Shown: piece by piece, positions 53,361 to 62,734 of the stretch
Layout of the letters: each line of letters opens with the position of its first letter
Position numbering within the stretch: the first letter of the stretch is position 1
Assembly: GCF_001634365.1 (NCBI RefSeq)
Contig: NZ_CP014579.1
Location: forward strand, 2,728,001-2,792,000
Direction: 5' to 3'
DNA from: Paraburkholderia phytofirmans OLGA172
GTDB lineage: Bacteria > Pseudomonadota > Gammaproteobacteria > Burkholderiales > Burkholderiaceae
Length of the DNA stretch: 64,000 nucleotides
The notes under the pieces: model-generated
Seen by the model: only the letters and a program-made list of their open reading frames with translations
The model's database searches: none
Told to the model about the DNA's origin: nothing
Translations under genes and position numbers: made by a program

Positions 53361-54329
53361 TTATACAACTTGCGCCGAACGTCCGGTTTCATCAAGCCAG
53401 CGAACGATGTTACGCACAGTATCGCCATAGAAAGTGCGGTACAGCTCTTTCGACACATAGCCGATATGAGGCGTCGCGAGCACGTTGGGCAATTCACGCA
53501 GAGGGTGCGGATTGTCGAGCGGCTCGACGTCGTAGACGTCCAGTGCGGCGCCGCCGATCTGACCGGTCGTGAGTGCCCGAAGCAGCGCGGCAGAGTCGAC
53601 GATCGCGCCTCTCGACGTATTGATCAGCCGGCTTGTGGGTTTCATCTGCGCGAGTTCCGCAGCACCGACCAAACCTTGGGTTCGCTCGCTAAACCGCACA
53701 TGGATCGACAGGAAATCCGCCGTGGAGAACAACACATCCTTGCTGACGCGCTGCACGCCCTTTTCCGCGGCGCGCTCCTCGGTGAGGTTCTGACTCCACG
53801 CAATGACGTTCATTCTGAATGCCCGTCCGATGATGCCGACAGCCGAGCCGATATGGCCAAGGCCAAGCAATCCGAGCGTCTTGCCCGCGAGTTGATCGCC
53901 AAGCGAAAGCTGCCAGCCGCCCTGACGCAGTGACTGATTCTCGAGGGGAATGTTGCGGGCCATCGCGAGAATCAGCGCCCACGTCAGCTCGATCGTCGGC
54001 GTGGACGAATAGCCCGTATGACGAATTTCGATGCCGCGTTCCGCAGCCGCCTCCTGATCGATCGACGCGTTCACGGGGCCGGTCGAGGCAATCAGCTTCA
54101 GGTTCGGCAGGCTTTCGATGACCGCGCGGGACAGCGGTGTGCGTTCTCGCATCACGCATACGACGTCGAATGGCTGCAGGCGTTGAATCAGGCTCCCGAT
54201 GTCAGCGACGTGGTCGTTGAACACCGTAACGTCCGCCAGGTTCTTAAGAGGCGACCAGTCTGCCATGCTCAGCGCGACGTTCTGATAGTCGTCGAGGACG
54301 GCCACCTTGATAGGCAATTTGGGGTTCAT
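53361..54329 (-). CDS. D-2-hydroxyacid dehydrogenase
   Basis: A 322-residue NAD-dependent dehydrogenase. GGAG precedes ATG at 54329 by eight bases. The nucleotide motif LGLLGLGHIGSAVG, the catalytic Arg (in INTSRGAIVD), Glu (in DVYDVEPLDN) and His (in ATPHIGYVS) are present. It reduces 2-oxo acids or oxidises D-2-hydroxy acids. It shares an intergenic gap with the LysR gene next door, which is also minus-strand. Confidence 0.88.
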   Translation of the reverse strand: MNPKLPIKVAVLDDYQNVALSMADWSPLKNLADVTVFNDHVADIGSLIQRLQPFDVVCVMRERTPLSRAVIESLPNLKLIASTGPVNASIDQEAAAERGIEIRHTGYSSTPTIELTWALILAMARNIPLENQSLRQGGWQLSLGDQLAGKTLGLLGLGHIGSAVGIIGRAFRMNVIAWSQNLTEERAAEKGVQRVSKDVLFSTADFLSIHVRFSERTQGLVGAAELAQMKPTSRLINTSRGAIVDSAALLRALTTGQIGGAALDVYDVEPLDNPHPLRELPNVLATPHIGYVSKELYRTFYGDTVRNIVRWLDETGRSAQVV

Positions 54330-54461
54330 GTTGCGCGCTCCATAAGTTATTGACGTTGCTGCCAACTGAATGCTAAGAAACCCGGCCCACCACGTAAATC
54401 AATAAGTGGCGACGCGACCCATCGCGAACCGCGATGGCTGGCCATCGACTTGCAACAGCCT

Positions 54462-55388
54462 TCATGACACGCTGCCTTGCTGCTTGTCGAGGTGGTCGAC
54501 CAGCATGCGCGCAGGAAGCGGCAGCGTGTCGAAATGGCGCGCGATGATTAACAGCGGCCGCAGCGACCACGGTTCGTCAAGCTCAACGACGCGAAATGGC
54601 ACCGAATGCATATAAGGCGTCACGCTTCCCTTGGGGAGCACGCCAATGCCGAGCCCCGCGCTGACCATGTTGCGCACGCCCTCGAAGCTTGTCACCTCGA
54701 TACGCACGCGAAGCCGCTTGCCCGCACGCTCGGCGGCGGTACGACACAGTTTCGAAATGGACGTGCCGTACGGCATGCTGACGACGTCGTCCTCCAGCAC
54801 TTCCGCAAAGCTCACGCTTGCGCGCCCGGCGAGCCGATGATCCGACGGCACGATCACAACCAGCTTATCGACGCTGTACGGACGCCACTGCAAATCGCCG
54901 AGGGAGTCTTCGGTGGCCGAGCAGATGCCGAGATCGGCAACGCCGCTTGCGATCGCCTGCACCACTTCATCGCTCGATTTCTCGACCATATCGATCCGCA
55001 CCTTCGGATTGGTGCGCAGGAAGGCACGCAGCACACCCGGCAGATACTGGACCATGGCGGTGAAGTTCACATAAATCCGGGTATGTCCCCTTAACCCCGC
55101 CGAATATTCAGACAATTCGTCGGAAATTTGCTGCAAGTGCTCGCTCAGCCGCTTCGCATGATGATAGAGCGCCTCGCCCGCGGGCGTAGGCTGTACGCCG
55201 CGGCTGTGTCGATATAAGAGAGGCGTGCCGGCGTCGTCTTCGAGATCCGATACGCGCTTACTGACGGCCGACGCCACGATGTGCGTGCGGGCCGCCGCCG
55301 CAGCAATGCTGCCCTCCTCGATGACAGCCACGAAAATGCGCAGAGACTCCATGTCGAGTCGCAACGGCCGATCTGCTGAAACACGCAT
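54462..55388 (-). CDS. LysR-family transcriptional regulator
   Basis: A 308-residue regulator with ATG at 55388 preceded by AAGGAG. The N-terminal helix-turn-helix (SIAAAAARTHIVASAVSKRVSDLE) and the effector-binding half (about 90-300) are complete. It is divergent from the MFS and maleate isomerase genes and is likely their activator, responding to maleate or a related acid. Confidence 0.9.
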   Translation of the reverse strand: MRVSADRPLRLDMESLRIFVAVIEEGSIAAAAARTHIVASAVSKRVSDLEDDAGTPLLYRHSRGVQPTPAGEALYHHAKRLSEHLQQISDELSEYSAGLRGHTRIYVNFTAMVQYLPGVLRAFLRTNPKVRIDMVEKSSDEVVQAIASGVADLGICSATEDSLGDLQWRPYSVDKLVVIVPSDHRLAGRASVSFAEVLEDDVVSMPYGTSISKLCRTAAERAGKRLRVRIEVTSFEGVRNMVSAGLGIGVLPKGSVTPYMHSVPFRVVELDEPWSLRPLLIIARHFDTLPLPARMLVDHLDKQQGSVS

Positions 55389-55682
55389 CCTCACTCCTTC
55401 GGGTTGGATATCCGCTCGGTTTTCACCCATCGCGTTTGGCGATGCCTCTATTGAACATTGAGAAGTTTTCAACACGCCTCGCGACCGGCATTCTGTGTGC
55501 CATAGCGTTCGATCCTCGCAGGACCATCGGTCAAGGCGCGCGGCCGGGCAGCGCGCACCGCGATTCTATGTCGAGGAGGCGACGTTGTCCTGGACGCCGG
55601 AACATTGGCTTTGTCAGAAGCACCAGCCGGTGCCCGGCGGGAACGCTTGACAACGCTGTTGAAAATACGAAGGAGACGATAG

Positions 55683-57053
55683 ATGGAACACAAACAACTC
55701 GCCTTGAGCTCGCGAACTCACTGGTACGCGGGTCTCACGGCAATGCACTGGCGTGTGCTGAAGGCTAGCTTTCTCGGCTGGATTTTCGACGGCTACGAGG
55801 CCCTGGCACTCGTCGTCGTGCTTGGGCCGATGCTGCATTCGGTGCTGTCGCCGACGCAAGCCGCATCCCCCACGACTTACGCGGGCCTGGTAATCGGCAT
55901 CACGCTGCTTGGCTGGGGGGCGGGCGGTCTGATCGGCGGGATTCTCGCAGACTATGTCGGCCGCAAACGGATGATGCTCTGGTCCGTATTCCTCTATGCG
56001 GTGTTTTCGGGTTTGACTGCGTTCTCGCAAACCTTCTGGGTGTTGTGCGGGCTGCGTTTCCTGACTGGCCTCGCCATGGGCAGCGAATGGAGCACGGGCG
56101 TCGCGCTGCTGTCGGAAACCTGGCCGGAGCGGGCGCGTGCGAAAGGGGCGGGCTTCCTGCAATCGGGCTTCGGCTGGGGCACGCTGATCGCAGCCGTCGT
56201 GTGGTACGCGCTTTCGTCGACGCATCCACTCGGTGCCGAAACCTGGCGGCTGATGTTCGTGCTTGGCGCGGTCCCGGCATTCTTTGTGCTGTACATCCGC
56301 CGCGGAGTCAGCGAGTCGGAGAAATGGCAACGCGCGGTGCGCGAGAAACGCTGGAGCGCGACAAGCACGACGAGCACGACGAACACGCAGCCGGTTGCTG
56401 GCGACGCGCCTGCATCCGACAAGCGCCCCTTCACGCTCACGCAACTGTTCAGTGAACCCGAAGCGCTGCGCCGCACGCTGCTTCTGCTGGTGTTGTCGAT
56501 CGTTACGACGGTCGGCTGGTGGGCCATTTCCAGCTGGCTGCCGACCTACACCGTGTCGCTCGCTAAAGCCGAAGGTATCGCCGACGCCTTGTCGTGGGGC
56601 TCGAAGATATCGATCGCGTACACCCTTGGCGCGATTGCGGCCTACATGATCGCGGGCTTCGTGGTGGATGCGATCGGCCGGCGGGCGTTCCTGTCACTCA
56701 CTTTCGTCGGCGCGCTGGTAACAACGTTCGTCACGTACAAACTGACGACAAGCGTCGAAGCGATGATGATCGTGGCGCCGATCAATGGCTTCTTCACCCT
56801 GGGCTGTGCCTATGTCTGGATGGCGATCTACCCCTGTGAACTCTTTGGTTCGAGCGTGCGTTCCACTGCCATCAGCTTCGTGTTCAATGCGGCGCGCCTG
56901 ATCGCGTGGGTGTTCCCGATCATCGCGGGCAGCATGATCAAATCGTTCGGTGGTGTGTCGCAGGCCGCGCTGGCACTCGGCTCCGTGTATCTGCTCGGTA
57001 TCGTGCTGCCGTGGTTCTTGCCTGAGACGAATGGCGCAGGCATGCCGGACTAA
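55683..57053 (+). CDS. MFS transporter, organic-acid type
   Basis: A 456-residue permease of the sugar/acid-proton symporter type. GAAGGAG lies eight bases before the ATG. Twelve helices are predicted, with the MFS loop DYVGRKRMMLWS after helix 2 and the matching VVDAIGRRAFLSL after helix 8, and a variable charged loop between the halves (about 220-250). Its gene sits 45 bases ahead of maleate isomerase, so maleate or another dicarboxylate is the likely substrate. Confidence 0.88.
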   Translation: MEHKQLALSSRTHWYAGLTAMHWRVLKASFLGWIFDGYEALALVVVLGPMLHSVLSPTQAASPTTYAGLVIGITLLGWGAGGLIGGILADYVGRKRMMLWSVFLYAVFSGLTAFSQTFWVLCGLRFLTGLAMGSEWSTGVALLSETWPERARAKGAGFLQSGFGWGTLIAAVVWYALSSTHPLGAETWRLMFVLGAVPAFFVLYIRRGVSESEKWQRAVREKRWSATSTTSTTNTQPVAGDAPASDKRPFTLTQLFSEPEALRRTLLLLVLSIVTTVGWWAISSWLPTYTVSLAKAEGIADALSWGSKISIAYTLGAIAAYMIAGFVVDAIGRRAFLSLTFVGALVTTFVTYKLTTSVEAMMIVAPINGFFTLGCAYVWMAIYPCELFGSSVRSTAISFVFNAARLIAWVFPIIAGSMIKSFGGVSQAALALGSVYLLGIVLPWFLPETNGAGMPD

Positions 57054-57098
57054 TTCCGCTCAGTATTTTGGATACCTAACCCTATTCTGGAGAGAAAG

Positions 57099-57848
57099 AT
57101 GACTCAAAATTTTCGTATCGGACAGATCGTCCCAAGCTCGAATACGACCATGGAAACTGAAATTCCCGCCATGTTTCGTGCCCGTGAAGCGATCCGCCCG
57201 GAGCGGTTCACTTTCCATTCGAGCCGGATGAGAATGCACAAGGTTACGAAGGAAGAATTGGAAGCGATGAACAAGGAAGGCTTGCGCTGTGCGGCCGAAC
57301 TCGCCGACGCTCGTGTCGATGTCATGAGCACGGCGTGCCTGGTCGCGATCATGGCAATGGGGCCCGGCTATCATCGGCAAACTGAACGCGAACTGCTGGA
57401 GGTTGCTCGTGCCAATCATTGCCTTGCGCCCATCATGACCTCCGCGGGAGCGTTGGTAGAAGGTCTGAAGATCATGGGCGCGCGCCGGATTTCGCTGATG
57501 GCGCCGTACATGCGGCCCTTGACGGACCTGGTCGTCGCTTATATCGAGAACGAAGGCATTGAGGTCATCGATTCCCTCTCCTTTGAGATTCCCGACAACC
57601 TTGAAGTCGGTCTGCGCGACCCAATGCAGCTGGTCGACGACGTTCGCGGCCTGAACACGGAAGGCGCGGACGTCGTGGTGGCGTCCGCATGCGTTCAAAT
57701 GCCCTCATTGCCGGCGATTCAGCGCATCGAAGACATGCTGGGCATCCGCACCGTCTCGACCGCGGTATGCACCGTCCGGGGCATGCTGGATCGGCTCAAG
57801 CTTGAGCCGATCGTCCCTGGCGCGGGCGCGCTGCTGTCCGGCGCGTAA
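57099..57848 (+). CDS. maiA: maleate cis-trans isomerase
   Basis: A 249-residue enzyme converting maleate to fumarate without cofactor. The start MTQNFRIGQIVPSSNTTMET is nearly identical to the NicE/MaiA pattern. The two catalytic cysteines are Cys80 (in STACLVAIM) and Cys198 (in SACVQMPSL), and the end GAGALLSGA is conserved. In nicotinate degraders the gene sits with nic genes; here the partners are an MFS transporter and a LysR regulator, so it probably serves uptake and use of free maleate. Confidence 0.93.
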   Translation: MTQNFRIGQIVPSSNTTMETEIPAMFRAREAIRPERFTFHSSRMRMHKVTKEELEAMNKEGLRCAAELADARVDVMSTACLVAIMAMGPGYHRQTERELLEVARANHCLAPIMTSAGALVEGLKIMGARRISLMAPYMRPLTDLVVAYIENEGIEVIDSLSFEIPDNLEVGLRDPMQLVDDVRGLNTEGADVVVASACVQMPSLPAIQRIEDMLGIRTVSTAVCTVRGMLDRLKLEPIVPGAGALLSGA

Positions 57849-58022
57849 TCGGCAACGCAGGCGGCGCTTACTCACTGACAATAGTTGAGGGGCGCCACCC
57901 TCGCAGCGTCGTATTTCCCACTCCCGCGACGGGCCCGCACCGGCCGAAAAGGTAGCGAGGAAGTCACCACGAGTACATCCTCTTCGGCCGTTGCGGTCCG
58001 TCGCGGTGTCGGCTGGCCCAGG

Positions 58023-59468
58023 CTACACCGCCATCACCGAAACGGCCTTGGTGACCAGATAGGCTTCCATCGCTTCCGGTCCGCCTTCCGACCCATAGCC
58101 CGAATCCTTCACGCCGCCAAACGGCATTTCCGGCGACGGCGTAGCAGGCTGGTTGACCCACAACATGCCGACTTCCATCTGTTGCGACAGCAGATGCACG
58201 TTGCGGAACGACTTCGTGAACGCGTAACCCGCGAGACCATACGGCAGACGGTTCGCCTCGGAGATCGCTTCTTCGAGCGTGTCGAAACCGCGGATCGCGG
58301 CGATCGGGCCGAACGGCTCGTTATTGAACACGTCCGCTTCGAGCGACACGTTGGTCAGCACGGTCGGCGCGAAAAAGTTGCCTTCCGAGCCCACGCGTTC
58401 GCCGCCCGTCTCGACCCTGGCGCCGGTCTTGCGCGCGTCGTCGAGCACCTTGCTCATGGCGCTCAGACGGCGCGCATTGGCGAGCGGCCCCAGGGTGGTG
58501 CCTTCGGCCAGGCCGTCGCCGAGCTTGAGGCCTTCTGCGTGCTTGACGAGCGCCGCGGCGAATTCTTCGCGGAGGCTGTTGTGCACCAGGAAGCGCGTGG
58601 GCGAGATGCAGACCTGGCCGGCATTGCGGAACTTCGCGCCGCCCGCGGCCCTGACGGCCAGCGCCACGTCGGCGTCTTCGGCCACGATGACGGGCGCATG
58701 ACCGCCCAACTCCATCGTCGCGCGCTTCATGTGCGTGCCGGCGAGGGCCGCCAGCTGCTTGCCGACCGGCGTCGAACCGGTGAACGTGACCTTGCGGATC
58801 ACCGGATGCGGAATCAGGTAGCTGGAAATCTCCGCCGGGTCGCCGAACACGAGGCCGACCGTGCCGGGCGGCACGCCGGCTTCGACGAACGCCTGCAGCA
58901 GCGCCGCCGGCGACGCTGGGGTTTCTTCCGGCGCCTTGACGAGGAACGAGCAGCCGCACGCGAGCGCCGCGCTCAGCTTGCGCACCACCTGATTGACCGG
59001 GAAATTCCACGGCGTGAAGGCGGCCACCGGGCCGATCGGTTCCTTGAGCACCGTTTGCTGCGCCGCCAGATTGCGCGACGGCACGATCCGGCCGTAGACG
59101 CGGCGGCCTTCGTCGGCGAACCACTCGATGATGTCCGCTGCGGCCAGCACTTCGACGCGGGCCTCGGCGAACGGCTTGCCCTGTTCCAGGGTCATCAGGC
59201 GGGCGATGTCGGAAGCGCGCTCGCGCACCAGCGCGGCGGCCTTGCGCATGGTGGTGGCGCGTTCGTTCGCCGGAATCTTGCGCCAGGCTTCGAAGCCGTT
59301 CTGCGCGGCGGCCAGCGCCCGGTCCAGATCCGGGATGCCGGCGTGAGCCACCTTGCCGATCGCTTTGCCGGTGGCGGGATTGATGACGTCGAGGGTTTTG
59401 CCGCTGGCGGCGTCGCACCACTCGCCGTTAATCAGAAGTCGGGTATCGCTATAGCCTGGTATGACCAT
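58023..59468 (-). CDS. NAD(P)-dependent succinate-semialdehyde dehydrogenase family
   Basis: A 481-residue aldehyde dehydrogenase. CAGGA precedes the ATG at 59468. The catalytic Cys is in [10 protein letters not shown], the general-base Glu in [10 protein letters not shown], and the cofactor glycine motif in [11 protein letters not shown]. The sequence type is GabD-like. It follows the LysR gene by 55 bases at the tail of the operon that starts beyond the right edge, so its semialdehyde may be a product of that pathway. Confidence 0.9.
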   Translation of the reverse strand: MVIPGYSDTRLLINGEWCDAASGKTLDVINPATGKAIGKVAHAGIPDLDRALAAAQNGFEAWRKIPANERATTMRKAAALVRERASDIARLMTLEQGKPFAEARVEVLAAADIIEWFADEGRRVYGRIVPSRNLAAQQTVLKEPIGPVAAFTPWNFPVNQVVRKLSAALACGCSFLVKAPEETPASPAALLQAFVEAGVPPGTVGLVFGDPAEISSYLIPHPVIRKVTFTGSTPVGKQLAALAGTHMKRATMELGGHAPVIVAEDADVALAVRAAGGAKFRNAGQVCISPTRFLVHNSLREEFAAALVKHAEGLKLGDGLAEGTTLGPLANARRLSAMSKVLDDARKTGARVETGGERVGSEGNFFAPTVLTNVSLEADVFNNEPFGPIAAIRGFDTLEEAISEANRLPYGLAGYAFTKSFRNVHLLSQQMEVGMLWVNQPATPSPEMPFGGVKDSGYGSEGGPEAMEAYLVTKAVSVMAV

Positions 59469-59523
59469 GTTGTGTTCCTGAGGGTTGGAGGACGATCAAC
59501 TGCGATCGGCGGCAACGCAGCGA

Positions 59524-60438
59524 TCAGACGTCGCGCAGCGCCAGTTCGACGTGTTTCAGGCGCCGCACAATACGTTCGACGAACTCCAGCGTCACGTGAG
59601 GCAGCACGCGCTGATTGGGCGTGATGACGCCGACGGTGAGCGCGTTGACGTTCACGTCGTCGAGCGGTCTCCATACCACGTCGCCACGCGCCAGTTCGTC
59701 GAGGAAAGCCAGTTTGGAGAAAAATGAAATGCCCCGCCCCGACGCAATCAGCCGCTTGAGCAGTGTCGTCGAGTTACAGGTGACGCTCGGCTGCAACGAC
59801 TCCCAGTACTCGGGAAAGTCGGTCGTGACGACACCCTGAATCGGCGATCGTCCTTCCAGCCTCAGAAATGCATGACTGCGGCATTCGTCGAAGCTGATGC
59901 GCTCCGTTTTCGCTAACGGATGCGACGATGCCATCACAACGCCCGGCGGCAACGAGACCTCGCTCACGACATCGAGACCGGCGGGCAGCTTCGTAATGTA
60001 CGAAATGCCGACGTCATACTCACCGCTGACAAGCCGCGTCGGTACGTCGTGCGGCGGCACCGCGGCGATCGAATAGGTGACGGCCGGATAGGCGTCCGAA
60101 AACTCCTCGACGGTCGCCGGCAGAAAATCGACGAACAGCGAATCCATGGCCGTCACCGACACGTGCCCCTTCCGCTCGCCCTTCAGATCGTCGAGTTCGC
60201 TGCGCATCAAGTGGAAGTCGTTCAGCGTTGCGCGAATGTGTTGCAGCATGCGCTCGCCGGCCGCGTTCAGCCGGATGCCGTTCGGCAGCCGGTCGAACAG
60301 TTCGGTCCCCATCTCCGCTTCGAGCTTCAGGATCTGCCGGTTGACCGCGCTCGACGCGACATAGAGATTCTGCGCCGCCTTGCGGATCGAACTGCACCGC
60401 GCCACTTCGACAAAATACTTCAGGACATTCGCATGCAT
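59524..60438 (-). CDS. LysR-family transcriptional regulator (operon-internal)
   Basis: A 304-residue regulator starting MHANVLKYFVEVARCSSIRK, with a complete helix-turn-helix and effector domain. Its start is only nine bases after the ferredoxin stop, on the same strand, so it is cotranscribed with the FAD oxidoreductase-CoA transferase-hydratase-ferredoxin genes instead of being divergent as usual. It probably controls that operon. Confidence 0.9.
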   Translation of the reverse strand: MHANVLKYFVEVARCSSIRKAAQNLYVASSAVNRQILKLEAEMGTELFDRLPNGIRLNAAGERMLQHIRATLNDFHLMRSELDDLKGERKGHVSVTAMDSLFVDFLPATVEEFSDAYPAVTYSIAAVPPHDVPTRLVSGEYDVGISYITKLPAGLDVVSEVSLPPGVVMASSHPLAKTERISFDECRSHAFLRLEGRSPIQGVVTTDFPEYWESLQPSVTCNSTTLLKRLIASGRGISFFSKLAFLDELARGDVVWRPLDDVNVNALTVGVITPNQRVLPHVTLEFVERIVRRLKHVELALRDV

Positions 60439-60447
60439 CGTGTTTTC

Positions 60448-60783
60448 TCAGTTCATCGGCCGCACCGTCCAGGCCGCGACCACGGGATGATCGCAGGCTA
60501 CCTTGCCCACGTCACATGCGCCACCCGGGGAACCGAGCGCACTCGCCTGCGGCCCGAAGAATTCCCGGTTCACGGCGGCGAACATGGCCTCCGATTGCGG
60601 GAGCTCTTCATCGTGAAAGATCGCTTCGGTCGGACACACTGATACACACACCCCGCAGTTGATGCATTCCTCGGGGTGGATGTAGAGCGTGCGGCCGCCT
60701 TCATAGATACAGTCGACCGGGCAACATTGCACGCACGCACCGTCTTTGACGTCGATGCAGGGCGAAGTGATGACGTAGGCCAT
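60448..60783 (-). CDS. FdxA-like ferredoxin (7Fe type)
   Basis: A 111-residue electron carrier; ATG at 60783 (MAYVITSPCIDVKDGACVQC) shares one base with the hydratase stop. Cysteines CVQCCPVDCIYEGG and ECINCGVCVSVCPTEAI match the mixed 3Fe-4S/4Fe-4S pattern of FdxA proteins. A C-terminal extension of about 45 residues is present. It likely takes or gives electrons to the FAD oxidoreductase encoded three genes upstream. Confidence 0.9.
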   Translation of the reverse strand: MAYVITSPCIDVKDGACVQCCPVDCIYEGGRTLYIHPEECINCGVCVSVCPTEAIFHDEELPQSEAMFAAVNREFFGPQASALGSPGGACDVGKVACDHPVVAAWTVRPMN

Positions 60784-61556
60784 CAGCGTCCGCTCCAAAC
60801 CGGCTTGCGCTTCTCCTGGAACGCGCGCACGCCTTCATTCGCGTCCTCGGATTGCAGCGCGGCCACCACGGCAGGCAGTCGCAACGCCTGGGCGTCCGCC
60901 GGCGAGAGTGTGGACGTGCGCCTCACCACCTGCTTGATCGCCTGCAGCGACAGCGGGGCGCACGCGAGCAGCGCCTGAACCCAGCGCTCGACGGCGGCAT
61001 CCAGTTCGGCACGCGGCACAACTTCGTTGACGAGGCCCATGTCGAGCCCCTCGCGTGCCGACACGCGGCGGCCGGTCATCAGCATTGCCATCGCCTGACG
61101 ATAGGGGATCTGGCGTTGCAGCAGGGTCATGCCGCCGTCAAGCGGCATGCGCCCGACGAGTGCCTCGGGCAGCCCGAAGCTTGCTTCGTCGCAGGCGACC
61201 ACCAGATCGCACCCCAGCACCATTTCGAAGCCGCCACCCAGCGCATAGCCGTTGACCCGCGCGATCACCGGCACGTTCAGCGTCTCGCGCAGCGCAATGC
61301 CGCCGAAGCCGCCCGGGCGCGGCGCCGCCCAGTATTCAAGACCGCTAACCGACGGATTCTTCAGGTCCGCGCCGACGCAGAACGCGCGCTCGCCCTCCCC
61401 GGTCAGGACCACGACCCGCACGTCGCGGTTATGCTCGAGCTCGGTCCACACGCGTTGCAGTTCCGCTTCGGTGGCAAGGTCCACGGCGTTGAGCGCTTCC
61501 GGCCGCGCCAGCGTTACCGTGGCAACGTGCTGGTCGATGACAAGACGTACGCTCAT
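60783..61556 (-). CDS. enoyl-CoA hydratase/isomerase family protein
   Basis: A 257-residue crotonase-fold protein. The oxyanion-hole segments (FCVGADLK and VNGYALGGGFEMVLGCD) and an acidic residue in GLPEALVGRMPLDGG are present. It overlaps the CoA transferase gene by four bases. It probably hydrates or isomerises the CoA thioester formed by the transferase. Confidence 0.92.
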   Translation of the reverse strand: MSVRLVIDQHVATVTLARPEALNAVDLATEAELQRVWTELEHNRDVRVVVLTGEGERAFCVGADLKNPSVSGLEYWAAPRPGGFGGIALRETLNVPVIARVNGYALGGGFEMVLGCDLVVACDEASFGLPEALVGRMPLDGGMTLLQRQIPYRQAMAMLMTGRRVSAREGLDMGLVNEVVPRAELDAAVERWVQALLACAPLSLQAIKQVVRRTSTLSPADAQALRLPAVVAALQSEDANEGVRAFQEKRKPVWSGR

Positions 61557-62734
61557 ACAGCCTCCGTGGCGACCTTGCCGCGTAATTGCTGCAGGACCTC
61601 TTCGGTATGCTGGCCGAGGCGCGGCGGCCCACGCCGCAAACCAACCGGCGCGAGCGAGAGCTCGATCGGGCTGCCGATGAAGCGCACCGGCTGGCCTTCG
61701 CCCTCGCCTTCCAGAATCAGCTGGTTATGCAGCGTCTGAGGATCGACCAGTGCTTCACGCAGATCACGCACCGGTGCACACAGCAGGTCCTGCTCTTCGA
61801 GGCGGGCGAGCCAGAAGTCGCGCGTGTTGCTCGCAAAGCGCTCCCGGAAGATGCGCTGCAATTCGGTCTTGTGAACGAACTGCTGGTTGAGATTGCAAAA
61901 GCGTGCATCGCGCGACAGGTCTTCGATGTCCAGCGCCGCGCAGATATCGCGCAGCGGATTTGCCTTGAACGCACCCACGAGCACCAGCGCACCATCCTGG
62001 GTATCGAAGACCCCCGAAAGCGGCATCGCGGCCCAGTTCACTTCCGAGTCGGCCATCATGATCATGGCGGCCTCCTGCATCTGCATCGCGAGCATCGAGT
62101 TGTAGAGCGACACGTTGACCTTCTGCCCCTCGCCCGTGCGTTCGCGATGCAGCAACGCGAGCAGGATGCCCTGCACCATGTGCATGCCGGCCGAATAGTC
62201 GGCGAGCGCTGTCGGGTACACGGAAATCGGCAGCGATTCGTCCGCGCGGCGCGCCATCACACCGCTCATCGCCTGGGCAAGCACGTCCTGGCCTCCCTTG
62301 TGCGCGTAGGGTCCGGTTTCGCCGAAGCCCGTGCCGACCGCGTAGACGATTCCCGGATTCAATCGGCGGCAGTCTTCATAGCCGATACCCATGCGGTCCA
62401 TCACGCCCGCGCGGAAATTGCTGACCACAACATCCGCGTCCGCGATCAGCGCCTTCAAATCAGCCATCTGCTGCGCGTCGCGCAGGTCGAGTGCCACACT
62501 GCGCTTGTTGCGATTCAGACTGCAGAAGATCGGATTGTCCGCGCCGGCCACCGGCTCGAACGTCGAGCGGCTCAAATCGCCGGCGCCCTTTCGCTCGACC
62601 TTGATCACGTCGGCGCCGTAATCGGCGAGCATCTGCGTGCACACCGGGCCCATCATCACCTGCGTGAGATCGACGACACGCACGCCGGCAAGCGGCAGGT
62701 CATGCGTCTTTGCAACGTTGTTAGCGACGCTCAT
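61553..62734 (-). CDS. CaiB/BaiF family CoA transferase
   Basis: A 393-residue family III CoA transferase; ATG at 62734 gives MSVANNVAKTHDLPLAGVRV, the frame upstream being shadow sequence. The catalytic Asp is in KRSVALDLRD and the GTGFGETGPYAHKGGQDVLAQ block is typical. It overlaps both neighbours by four bases. It activates an acid substrate to its CoA ester. Confidence 0.92.
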   Translation of the reverse strand: MSVANNVAKTHDLPLAGVRVVDLTQVMMGPVCTQMLADYGADVIKVERKGAGDLSRSTFEPVAGADNPIFCSLNRNKRSVALDLRDAQQMADLKALIADADVVVSNFRAGVMDRMGIGYEDCRRLNPGIVYAVGTGFGETGPYAHKGGQDVLAQAMSGVMARRADESLPISVYPTALADYSAGMHMVQGILLALLHRERTGEGQKVNVSLYNSMLAMQMQEAAMIMMADSEVNWAAMPLSGVFDTQDGALVLVGAFKANPLRDICAALDIEDLSRDARFCNLNQQFVHKTELQRIFRERFASNTRDFWLARLEEQDLLCAPVRDLREALVDPQTLHNQLILEGEGEGQPVRFIGSPIELSLAPVGLRRGPPRLGQHTEEVLQQLRGKVATEAV

